Positions 1 through 6,939 of a stretch of DNA of 17,712 nt are shown in pieces. Source of the stretch: Acidobacteriota bacterium (lineage in GTDB: Bacteria > Acidobacteriota > Terriglobia > Terriglobales > Acidobacteriaceae); assembly GCA_021799405.1 (NCBI GenBank), contig JAJZAL010000074.1, forward strand, positions 1 to 17,712, given 5' to 3'. The position numbers were made by a program, and so were the translations under genes. The notes under the pieces are model-generated. The model did no database searches and had not been told where the DNA came from. It was given only the letters and a program-made list of their open reading frames with translations. Numbering within the stretch: position 1 is the stretch's first letter; the number at the start of each line of letters is the position of its first letter.

Positions 1-98
1 ATCTTGCGTGCCATTCTGCACGCCGAGGATTTCCTGTTTAGAATCAACAAATCCATTGAAGTCTATCCCCGCAGCAAAGGCTCCATCTGTAAACAGCC

Positions 99-136
99 GT
101 ATACAACACCGGCCCGAACAGAGCGGACACGTATAC
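99..136. promoter_or_regulatory. Pair of GTATAC palindromes upstream of the GT87-like gene
   Basis: GTATAC occurs at 99-104 and 131-136, with centres 32 bp apart, ending about 100 bp before the ATG at 238. A similar pair with 33 bp between centres lies upstream of cpaA (13771-13809). Flanks are partly shared: the reverse complement of the first site reads TTGTATACGG, as at 13770, and that of the second reads CCTGTATAC, as at 13802. The only other copy of GTATAC I found in the window is inside cpaB. The arrangement is what a dimeric regulator binding two sites on one DNA face would use, but no regulator is identified. Confidence 0.3.
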
Positions 137-199
137 AGGTACAGACGGAGATTACCTGGAAGATGCGCCGTCAGACTTTAGATTTTTGAGGGAGAACTG

Positions 200-232
200 A
201 TGCTGAATTCACGCCGCCAGAACGTAGAATAG
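200..232 (+). CDS. Possible 10-codon leader ORF before the GT87-like gene
   Basis: ATG at 200 has a good Shine-Dalgarno (GGGAG at 190-194, 5 bases away), yet the frame runs only ten codons to TAG at 230-232. The GT87-like ATG follows five bases later in another frame and has no Shine-Dalgarno of its own. This fits a leader peptide whose termination feeds re-initiation at 238. Alternatively, a frameshift in the sequence or the genome separates a real start at 200 from the GT87-like frame: the sequence before 238 in that frame is open back to 190. The peptide itself (MLNSRRQNVE) has no recognisable function. Confidence 0.3.
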   Translation: MLNSRRQNVE

Positions 233-237
233 CGCCT

Positions 238-1428
238 ATGGCGGCTAACTCGGAGTTACTCGCAGAACGGAAACGCTACGATCCGGTCGAAATGTCGATC
301 GCTGTTGTCAGCGGGTTGGCGCTCGCCTTCACCGCATTGTTTCTCTGTGTTGTTCCTTTAACGGCCAGTTTTGCCGGGACACGCGATTTTGTCGTTTTTT
401 GGGCGACGGGCCAACAGCTTGTCCACCACGGCGATCCCTACGATGCCGGAGCCATGAGGCGGATCGAACTCTCCGCGGGGCTTCCGCCAAAGTATCCCGT
501 CCTTTTTATGCGAAACCCGCCGTGGGCTCTGCCCCTGGTATCTCCTCTTGGTTTGGTGGGCGTACGCATCGGAGCGCTTCTTTGGTCGCTGGCCTTGCTC
601 GGGTGCCTGCTGGTTTCGGTAAGAATCCTCTGGGATCTGGCCGGCCGTCCTGAGAACCAGTTTCACTGGCTTGGGTACTCGTTCGGGCCGGCGCTCCTAT
701 GCCTGTTTATCGGGCAGACGTCTCTCTTCGCGTTGCTCGGCCTCGCGTTGTTCCTGCGCTTTCATGACACACGGCCTTTCGTTGCCGGTGCTTCGCTATG
801 GCTGTGCGCGCTCAAGCCGCACCTGTTTCTTCCTTTTGGCCTGGTGCTGGTAGTGTGGGTGTTTGCAACTCGAAGCTACAAGCTGCTGGCGGGCGCAGTT
901 CTGGCTATGTCTGCAAGCTGCGGCATTGCATGGCTTCTCGACCCGTCATCCTGGATCTCCTATCTGCGCATGATGCGCGGATCCACAGTTGAAAAGGAAT
1001 TCATTCCATGCCTCAGCGATGCTTTTCGCCTTTGGTTTGAGCCGCGGTCGATCTGGCTGCAATACCTGCCGGCAACTATCGCTTGCGCCTGGGCGCTCGT
1101 TTACTACTGGAACCACCGTGACCGCTGGGATTGGAATAGCCATGGAAATCTGCTGGTGGTCGTGTCGGTAACCGTTGCGCCGTATTGCTGGCTATACGAT
1201 CAATGCCTGGTCATACCAGCTCTGCTGCAAGGGATCTATGGCGCCCGTGCCCGCTTGCTTCCTGCTCTGCTGGCCATGGCAAGCGTGGCCCTCTACGCCC
1301 AGTTCTGCATGGTGAATGTTACGTCAGCTCTCTATCTGTGGGCCGCGCCCGCCTGGCTGGCATGGTATCTCTATGCGCGCGCGGCAGCAGGCAAAGAAGA
1401 TATGCTGACGCCCGCGGTTCTCTCATGA
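238..1428 (+). CDS. GT87-like (DUF2029) polytopic membrane glycosyltransferase
   Basis: A 396-residue protein with about nine to ten hydrophobic segments and a short charged N-terminus. Several features resemble the GT87/DUF2029 family of GT-C fold, polyprenyl-phosphate-sugar-dependent transferases: an early acidic-aromatic stretch DFVVFW (residues 50-55), GDPYD (65-69), a loop with RNPPWALPLVSPLG near residue 92, and GQTSLFALLGLALF followed by ALKPHLFLPF. Members include mycobacterial mannosyltransferases acting on the outer face of the inner membrane; the donor and acceptor here cannot be told. The ATG at 238 is the first start in this frame after the stop at 187-189. It lacks a ribosome binding site and may depend on the short ORF at 200-232. 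The gene converges with the DUF192 gene, leaving a gap of 164 bases in which I see no terminator. Family assignment is fairly sure; specific activity is unknown. Confidence 0.75.
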   Translation: MAANSELLAERKRYDPVEMSIAVVSGLALAFTALFLCVVPLTASFAGTRDFVVFWATGQQLVHHGDPYDAGAMRRIELSAGLPPKYPVLFMRNPPWALPLVSPLGLVGVRIGALLWSLALLGCLLVSVRILWDLAGRPENQFHWLGYSFGPALLCLFIGQTSLFALLGLALFLRFHDTRPFVAGASLWLCALKPHLFLPFGLVLVVWVFATRSYKLLAGAVLAMSASCGIAWLLDPSSWISYLRMMRGSTVEKEFIPCLSDAFRLWFEPRSIWLQYLPATIACAWALVYYWNHRDRWDWNSHGNLLVVVSVTVAPYCWLYDQCLVIPALLQGIYGARARLLPALLAMASVALYAQFCMVNVTSALYLWAAPAWLAWYLYARAAAGKEDMLTPAVLS

Positions 1429-1592
1429 AAACATACTGTGGGCCGCTTCGAGGGTTCCCAAGGTCGAATTGCGCGCCGCTGGAATGGCTTCTTCTATTCA
1501 TGCCGTAGAGGGATGTTGACGCGGTCGGAACTCAATTCAGGCGTCTCGATTACTTCTTCCGGATCGCAGCCGGTTGGCGGAACGGCAGTGCT

Positions 1593-2033
1593 CTATTCAT
1601 CCGCAGACGAAGGCGCGGGAGAAAACTCAAGCATGTCTCCGCGCTGGCTCTGCGTGGCGCGGATGACACCGGCTGAGAGCTCCAGCACCGAGTGAGCAGA
1701 GAGGCAAGCGGAAATTCTCCACGGACCCACTTCGCTTCTCACCTTCCTGATCCGGTTCTTGCGGTCAAGGTAGACAAGGTCGATGGGAAAGCGCATGAAA
1801 AAGGTGTGAACGGATTCACAGGGGATGATCCACAGCCCGCCACCGGGAGCGAGACCATTGCGGCCGAGCAAACCCTTCGAGCGCTGCGCGCTCGTGTCCG
1901 CTACCTCCATAGAGGTAGCGAGGACTGTGTTGCGCGTAAGGTTCGTCACCTTGAGCCGCTGCGCTGACGGTGGCGGCTTGCGCTGGGCAATCCGTCCGCG
2001 GAACTGCTGGACGATCTCTCTCCATGCATTCAT
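1593..2033 (-). CDS. DUF192 (UPF0127) family protein
   Basis: A 146-residue protein that is nearly all DUF192 domain (about residues 27-136). Characteristic stretches are SKGLLGR (52-58), GGLWIIP (65-71), the core FFMRFPIDLVYLD (78-90) and SVLELSAG (115-122). The biochemical function of the family is not established. It has no signal peptide; the N-terminus is basic and soluble. The frame stays open further upstream to a GTG at 2099, but that start has no ribosome binding site, whereas ATG at 2033 follows GGGGA by 7 bases, so I chose 2033. It is the last gene of the cpaB-cpaC direction but is separated from cpaC by 321 bases containing a strong inverted repeat, so it may be transcribed separately. 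A paralogous domain is encoded at 6940-8007; both start their domain with NLT plus a basic residue and share the GLW...P and P-[IL]-D-L-[VI]-[YF]-L-D stretches. Confidence 0.85.
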   Translation of the reverse strand: MNAWREIVQQFRGRIAQRKPPPSAQRLKVTNLTRNTVLATSMEVADTSAQRSKGLLGRNGLAPGGGLWIIPCESVHTFFMRFPIDLVYLDRKNRIRKVRSEVGPWRISACLSAHSVLELSAGVIRATQSQRGDMLEFSPAPSSADE

Positions 2034-2354
2034 CCGATTGTCCCCGGTACTATTCCTCGCCGCTTGCAGAGAGATGCGCCCTGCCACAAATATGTCCACA
2101 GTGTCATAATTGCCGCTTGCGGCGAGCCAGGCGCCCCTGGCATCTACACTTCCCGCCGCAGGGCCTCCAGCAATACTCCAACTACGGCTGCATTTCCCGC
2201 AGCAAAGGTCAGGCGATTCACCCGCCCTTCAGATTTTTGGAAGACAAACATGCTATCCCCACGGACAAAGGTCCATTCGTGGGGATAGCAGATCTGACTG
2301 TGGTAATCCTGCGTGCTCTAATTTCAGGAAAGGCTATTCTGGGCGGCTTGGGTA
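2034..2354. other. Gap between cpaC and the DUF192 gene
   Basis: 321 bases without a convincing gene. They hold the inverted repeat at 2251-2290. On the minus strand two overlapping open stretches read like protein but lack starts: one ends at a TAG near 2143 and contains FVFQKSEGRVNRLTF, the other runs into the DUF192 frame and contains ARGAWLAASGNYDTVDIFV. They could be remnants of a decayed gene or chance. Confidence 0.4.
2251..2290. repeat. Perfect 13-bp inverted repeat downstream of cpaC
   Basis: TGCTATCCCCACG at 2251-2263 is exactly complementary to 2278-2290, with a 14-base loop that itself contains GAC-AAAG-GTC. As RNA it would be a very stable hairpin about 65 bases after the cpaC stop. 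On the minus strand it is followed by TGTTTGTCTT, a poor U-tract, so an intrinsic terminator is possible but not typical. An RNA-stabilising hairpin or an interspersed palindromic (REP-like) element are alternatives. I see no second copy in the window. Confidence 0.7.
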
Positions 2355-3899
2355 TTAAGGCCCGGTTGACGCAGAGGCTCCGCCTCCACCGCCACTTGAC
2401 ATACCCGTCCCGCCACCCGAGCCATAACCGCCTCCCCCGCCGCTCTGGATCTGCAGCTGCTGCTCCGGCTTCATACTCTCGATCAACTTCTCGATAGGAA
2501 TGGTTGTCGGCGCCGGAGCAAGTGTATTCTCGGAAGTCTTGGCATCCGGGGTATGCATGGGGAAATTGGAGGCGCGAGGCAGGAACTTTTGCGAATAGTT
2601 CAACTGCGGCAAAGGCGCGCCCGATGGTATCGGCGCCACAATCTCCGGCGTTACGATCACGATCAGCTCGGTGTTGGATTGGTTCTTCTGGATTGACTGG
2701 AAGAATTTGCCAAGAATCGGTATGTCGCCGAGGAAGGGAATCTTCTCAAATGTCTGACTCTCCTCATTGTTCAGCAGGCCGCCAATGATAAAACTTTGTC
2801 CATCCTTCAACTCCACTTCAGTATTGACGTTCCGAACGGTAATTGCCGGCACAGTAAATCCCGAGATCGTAACAGCATTGGTGAAGTCGAGGGCGCTGAC
2901 CTCAGGCGCCACCTGCAGTCGAATTGTATCGCGAGGCGTGACCGTGGGAATAAAGTTGAGGCGAATGCCGTACTCCTTGAACATGATGGTAACGGCGGCT
3001 CCAACACTGCCGAATCCAACGCCCTGAACGACCGGATAAGGATATTCTCCGCCCGCCAGAAAACTTGCCTCTTTACCATCCATCGCAAGCAGGTTGGGTT
3101 GGGCAAGCACTTGGACTACCCCTTCAGTAACGAGGGCCTGGAGATCGAAGGCGAACGGCTCATTGCCGGGATTCAAGGCGAGGATATTCAATCCGGGTAT
3201 GACGGATTGTCCGGGAACATTCGTAACGGTGGGTGGAGCGAATTGTCCGGTGGAAATCGACCCATATGTGTTTGCCATGCCAAGAGCGGCCAGATTGAGG
3301 CCCAACTGCAAAGCCTTGCTGCGGTCAAAGCTCGCAAAGCGCACCTTCAGCAGAATTTGCGGCTTCGAGGTGGGCACAACCACGTTTAGCAGGTTGACGA
3401 CTTTTCCAGCCGTAGAGGCAATCTCCACCGCGCGCTGCGAACTTGTCAGATCCTTGACCGTACCGCGCAGGAAAACATTCTTCCCGTCCGTACTGACCCT
3501 CACGACCTGGCCAGGCAACTCTGAACGTAACTCACGGCGAAGCGCTTCCATAGAATCTTCTGTGGCAGCCATGCTTGGCCGCACGGCCACATTGAAGAAC
3601 TGGCGCCCACCGCGGATATCCCAAATGATGAGGCTGGTTTCACCGGGAGCTTTACCATTCACCATCACTTCAGTGGGGCTAACCGCGGTGGCATCCGCCA
3701 CACCTCCAAGGCCAATCGATATCCGCTGTATCGGTTGGGCGGTGTCGACCAGAACAGTCTTTCCTACCGTCACCGAAAGTTCGTTCGTCGAATCCTGAAA
3801 CGAGTTGCCCGCCGCTTGCGCCAGTAAGCCCTGAGTAGTACAGAGCACGAAGCAAATTGTGCTGCAACATACAATGCCAAATCCGCCCTTCATTCTCAT
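2355..3899 (-). CDS. cpaC: CpaC/RcpA-type secretin of the Tad pilus
   Basis: A 514-residue outer-membrane channel subunit for the Tad (Flp) pilus. Order of parts: signal peptide about 1-28 (hydrophobic run then LLAQA); an N-terminal pilus-associated secretin domain about 40-108 (containing the motif SIGLGGVADATAV); a BON-like domain about 113-176 (RGTVKD, NLLNVVVP); and the secretin core about 258-425. Core hallmarks are VLAQPNLLAMDGKEASFLAGGE, IPFLGDIPILGKFF (387-400) and ELIVIVTPEIV (411-421). The last 30 or so residues are glycine and serine runs, an unusual low-complexity tail after the channel domain. The ATG overlaps the cpaB stop by four bases (ATGA), indicating translational coupling. 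A secretin of this build next to cpaB makes the assignment very secure. Confidence 0.95.
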   Translation of the reverse strand: MRMKGGFGIVCCSTICFVLCTTQGLLAQAAGNSFQDSTNELSVTVGKTVLVDTAQPIQRISIGLGGVADATAVSPTEVMVNGKAPGETSLIIWDIRGGRQFFNVAVRPSMAATEDSMEALRRELRSELPGQVVRVSTDGKNVFLRGTVKDLTSSQRAVEIASTAGKVVNLLNVVVPTSKPQILLKVRFASFDRSKALQLGLNLAALGMANTYGSISTGQFAPPTVTNVPGQSVIPGLNILALNPGNEPFAFDLQALVTEGVVQVLAQPNLLAMDGKEASFLAGGEYPYPVVQGVGFGSVGAAVTIMFKEYGIRLNFIPTVTPRDTIRLQVAPEVSALDFTNAVTISGFTVPAITVRNVNTEVELKDGQSFIIGGLLNNEESQTFEKIPFLGDIPILGKFFQSIQKNQSNTELIVIVTPEIVAPIPSGAPLPQLNYSQKFLPRASNFPMHTPDAKTSENTLAPAPTTIPIEKLIESMKPEQQLQIQSGGGGGYGSGGGTGMSSGGGGGASASTGP

Positions 3900-4741
3900 T
3901 CCTGTCCCCCAGGAGAATTGAATTTCTGTTCGCTCCGCTGTGTGCCGTTGTATACCACGATGGAGAAACTCGGGGATTCGGGCTTGCGACGTCTTCTCAC
4001 ACCGATGTGCCGAGGCGCCTGAGGCGGAGCCGAACCGGCAAATAGATTGTTCATCTCGGTGCCGGGCACCTTCACAGTCTTGGTATCGAGCGGATTGCGC
4101 AGCACGAGCTGAATCTTCAGATTGCTGGCCAAGCTGAGCGTCTGTGCCTGTTCGGGGTTTACCAGCAGGTTGACCACCTGCACCTGGTGCGGCTTGCCTT
4201 CTGCGTCCCTCTGAATATCAGTGCCTGCTGACAGAACTTCTATATTCTGCAAAATCGTGTTCGTTACCGTGGTTTGAACGCCTGGCTGGGTTCCCGGGGG
4301 TGATCCGGAAACAAGAACATCAACGCGCATTCCGGGGGTCACAAAGCCCGCCACGCCAACCACTTGATCTACCTTGACCGCACACGCACGCATGCCCGTC
4401 GGAATGGTGGCAGCCAGTCCACCACCCGATCCGGGAGGTGCCAGCCTGCTTTCCAGAATCGGCTCTCCCTGATAGATATTTGAAATCGCTCCCCGGCCAA
4501 TTGCATTCTCGGGCTTAAGTATGGCCCCCTGCGGAAGCGATCCCGCAATCTCAACAGAGCTTAGATCCTGTGCGCTTAGGATCGTACCCAACTGAATATC
4601 CTTGGCTGCCGCAACCACGCGCGTAATCTTCATAGGTCGTGCGGCCGCCATCCGGATTCCTGCAACGCGGTAGACGAGATACGCGCACGCGCCCGCAATT
4701 ACGAACGCGACGAGAAGGATGGTAATTAGTCTTCGATTCAT
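3896..4741 (-). CDS. cpaB: CpaB/RcpC-type Tad pilus assembly protein
   Basis: A 281-residue inner-membrane-anchored periplasmic protein. One transmembrane segment (about 6-27) is followed by a SAF domain (about 40-100; VVAAAKDIQLGTILSAQDL and GEPILESRL are typical) and the RcpC/CpaB domain (about 105-240; GMRACAVKVDQVVGVAGFVTPG is the classic beginning, with VDVLV and NTILQNIEVLSAG after it). The C-terminal tail is basic and probably flexible (RRRRKPE). Family members are needed for Tad pilus assembly and act with the secretin. ATG at 4741 follows AGAGG by 8 bases. It is the first gene of a minus-strand unit with cpaC, divergent from the tonB-like gene across 499 bases. Confidence 0.93.
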   Translation of the reverse strand: MNRRLITILLVAFVIAGACAYLVYRVAGIRMAAARPMKITRVVAAAKDIQLGTILSAQDLSSVEIAGSLPQGAILKPENAIGRGAISNIYQGEPILESRLAPPGSGGGLAATIPTGMRACAVKVDQVVGVAGFVTPGMRVDVLVSGSPPGTQPGVQTTVTNTILQNIEVLSAGTDIQRDAEGKPHQVQVVNLLVNPEQAQTLSLASNLKIQLVLRNPLDTKTVKVPGTEMNNLFAGSAPPQAPRHIGVRRRRKPESPSFSIVVYNGTQRSEQKFNSPGGQE

Positions 4742-5240
4742 ATCTTAACCTCTTCAAACTGCACTTAATACCGGGCCGCTTCTCCCTGGCGTTTCATCAT
4801 CCGTGTCGGCAACACAATTCTCCCTCGCGTGACGGGCACCAGCGAATCGGTTAACATCGAACTTGTTGGGGCCGATTGCGATTTGATTCTACCCCGGCTT
4901 TGCAGCATCGTTGGAGTAAAAATGCCACAGGTTGCCAGAGTTGACGCAAGTCGCGCACCACTAAAGTAACCCCATCCATGAAATGATGCCGATTGGTATT
5001 ACAATAACTGAGGACGGCCTTAAAACAACAAAAACATTTTGATCCTCGGCTTGGGGGCCGGAATCATGGCGTAGGAGTCGGGCCGTCATACGGGAACCAA
5101 ATAACACATCTGTAATTTTTCAATTTGTACTCCCCAAATCTACGATTCTCGGGTAACGTATCCTTCAGGAAAGAACCCTGCGCCTGCAGACAAGGACACG
5201 ATAGCAGGGGTGTCTATTCAAGGGGGGAATACATCGCTAG
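4742..5240. other. Divergent cpaB / tonB-like intergenic region
   Basis: 499 bases with no credible gene. It should hold the promoters of both divergent units. The plus-strand side contains the block CACTAAAGTAAC (4959-4970) and GTATTACAATAAC (4997-5009), both also found before 14205. If transcription starts near 5012 the tonB-like gene has a leader of about 230 bases, within which CCCTGC (5176-5181) can pair with GCAGGG (5204-5209) just before the ribosome binding site. For cpaB only a weak -10-like TAGAAT (minus strand, 4886-4891) is visible, without a good -35. Confidence 0.5.
4959..5009 (+). promoter_or_regulatory. Candidate promoter of the tonB-like gene, with shared blocks
   Basis: CACTAAAGTAAC (4959-4970) lies 26 bases before GTATTACAATAAC (4997-5009), which contains the -10-like TACAAT (5000-5005). 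No standard -35 sits at the right distance, so an activator or an alternative sigma factor would be needed. The same two blocks occur at 14167-14202 with shorter spacing. TTGACG at 4941 is 15 bases from TAAAGT and is an alternative weak sigma-70 reading. Confidence 0.3.
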
Positions 5241-6653
5241 ATGGGGTCTTCCAGCGCCATTACGCTCTTCGCGGAACCGTCTGTTTCGGGCAGGCGGCCG
5301 ACTGCGTATGTGGTTTCGATTCTGATTCATGGTGCATTGTTAGCGCTGATCTTCTTCGGCATCCTGTACAATCCGCGTATCGTAAACATGAACGTAGGGC
5401 AGCGGTTGAACGTACGCCGCCTTGACTTGCATACTCCCGAACAGCAACCGCGCAATTCGGGTGGGAACGAAATCGAATATCCAGGCCCGACTACAACCGC
5501 ACTCGCCCATTCTTCGCCTGCTGGCGAGGCAGCTCAGCACATCGCAATGCGCCCGGTGCCGCAGGTCAAGTCGGGACCACAGACCCTGGTCCAACCGGAT
5601 CTTGTCACTCATCTCACGCTACCCGAGGAAATTCCCCTCCCCAGCATGATGATCTGGTCACGCCCCACGAAAGTGGTCAAGGGAATCATCGCACCGTTGC
5701 CGGCGAAGCCACCAGTCGCCGATGTAAGGCCTTCAATCAACATGCCCAACGAAGAAATGCACCTGGCCGACATCAAGGTGTCAGCGGCAGATCGATCGAT
5801 GCGCAATCTTCCGCTCGTCGCCAGCAACACATCACCGGTCGTTGCACACAAGCCTGAGCCAAAGCAATCAGCTCTGAGCACAATTTCGCAGACCACTGCG
5901 CAGCCCACCCCGGCCGCGGTTTTGTCGGTCTCCGACTTGCGCATGCTCAGCGGAACAGTGGTTTTGCCGCCTGTCAATGAAACTGCATCCTACACAGCGC
6001 CGGTCGTGCTGGCGCCGGGACAGGGACATGGCTCCGGCGCTACAGGCAGCGCGAAAGCTGGCGGCCCCGTGCATTCAACCGGTGCAGAACAAGGCGCCGG
6101 CAATGCGGCCGGGAAGAGCAGCGCATCCACTTCAGGCGCGAGTCAACAGCCGGAAGTCGATACCGGGGCAAATAGCCAGCTCTCAACTAGCCGGCTTACG
6201 ATGCCCAAAGACGGTCATTTCGGGGCGGTGGTGGTGGGAACATCGCTTGGCGATGAGTATCCTGAACTGGCCGGATTCTGGAACGGCAGAATATCGTACA
6301 CGGTCTATCTGCATGTGGGGTTATCCAAGAGTTGGATTCTCCAATATTCGCTGCCGCGCGATGCAGACGTCTCGACCGTAGGCAACATCGCGCACCTGGA
6401 AGCGCCCTGGCCATATAACATTGTTCGCCCGAACCTTGCGCCCGGCTCAATCGACGCGGATGCTCTGGTCATTCATGGATTTGTCGATCAGGACGGTCAT
6501 TTTAAGAGGCTCAGCGTCGCTTTCCCGCAGGCATTCCCGCAGGCCCGGTTCGTCCTGAACTCACTTCAGCAGTGGCAATTCAGGCCTGCCACACGGAACG
6601 GTCAGGACGCGAATGTAGAAGTTCTTCTCATTATCCCGGACACAGAAGAATAG
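5241..6653 (+). CDS. TonB-like energy transducer / periplasm-spanning protein
   Basis: A 470-residue protein with a cytosolic N-terminus, one transmembrane helix (about 22-43), a long periplasmic region rich in Pro, Ala, Ser and Gly (about 60-325), and a C-terminal TonB-like domain (about 405-470: GFVDQDGHFKRLSV, LNSLQQWQFRPATRNG). The helix carries S26 and H30 in SILIHGALL, matching the S-x3-H pattern that TonB needs to couple to ExbB/ExbD. This suggests a working proton-motive-force partner and not only a linker; no exbB or exbD is in the window. A further conserved-looking segment (EYPELAGFWNGRISYTVYLH, near 333-352) precedes the final domain. ATG at 5241 is preceded directly by an in-frame TAG; the G-rich ribosome binding site (5222-5227) is about 12 bases away. 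It sits between the two Tad blocks, divergent from cpaB. Confidence 0.75.
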   Translation: MGSSSAITLFAEPSVSGRRPTAYVVSILIHGALLALIFFGILYNPRIVNMNVGQRLNVRRLDLHTPEQQPRNSGGNEIEYPGPTTTALAHSSPAGEAAQHIAMRPVPQVKSGPQTLVQPDLVTHLTLPEEIPLPSMMIWSRPTKVVKGIIAPLPAKPPVADVRPSINMPNEEMHLADIKVSAADRSMRNLPLVASNTSPVVAHKPEPKQSALSTISQTTAQPTPAAVLSVSDLRMLSGTVVLPPVNETASYTAPVVLAPGQGHGSGATGSAKAGGPVHSTGAEQGAGNAAGKSSASTSGASQQPEVDTGANSQLSTSRLTMPKDGHFGAVVVGTSLGDEYPELAGFWNGRISYTVYLHVGLSKSWILQYSLPRDADVSTVGNIAHLEAPWPYNIVRPNLAPGSIDADALVIHGFVDQDGHFKRLSVAFPQAFPQARFVLNSLQQWQFRPATRNGQDANVEVLLIIPDTEE

Positions 6654-6939
6654 ACTTGCTTGCACTACCCGCATCGGTAGCAACCCGGCCGCGCTGACAC
6701 AGAATGGGCCCTCAATCCTGCCCTGTTTTCTCAAAAGCGATACGCCTCGCCGCAGTGCCACTCATCTGAGCAGCAGCTTTGCTGATTGCAGGCCCAATGC
6801 CGGCGACTTTTCGAGGTAGCACGACCTTCAGCACTCCTCTCGCGGCAATAGATCGAAACCGGAGACGCAAGTGGCGCTTCCCTAAGAAAGCGCCAACTGA
6901 GATAGCACTCGCGGGAGATTCCTGCGACAGAGAAGTGTC
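6654..6939. other. Gap between convergent tonB-like and DUF192 genes
   Basis: 286 bases between two convergent stops. It contains the hairpin at 6872-6895 and, near the tonB-like stop, a weak CTACC/GGTAG stem. On the minus strand the frame of the DUF192 gene remains open for 75 codons after its TAG (to TGA at 6712-6714) and reads protein-like, but a good start is lacking, so I do not call it a gene. Confidence 0.45.
6872..6895. repeat. 8-bp perfect inverted repeat between convergent genes
   Basis: TGGCGCTT (6872-6879) pairs with AAGCGCCA (6888-6895) across an 8-base loop. Neither strand shows a T-run after it. Its place 45 bases beyond the DUF192 stop and between convergent genes suggests a transcript-end hairpin. 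Confidence 0.5.

Noticed and set aside
1..189. Plus-strand open frame from the window edge, ending TGA 187-189, just before a ribosome binding site
   Set aside because: 61 open codons at the edge with no recognisable domain, and the GTATAC pair lies inside it. It could be the end of a gene, but the evidence is too weak.
4962..4995. TAAAGTAA and GCCGATTG resembling a FliA (sigma-28) promoter
   Set aside because: The spacer is 18 bases instead of about 11, and the second copy of the block (14167) lacks the GCCGAT half.
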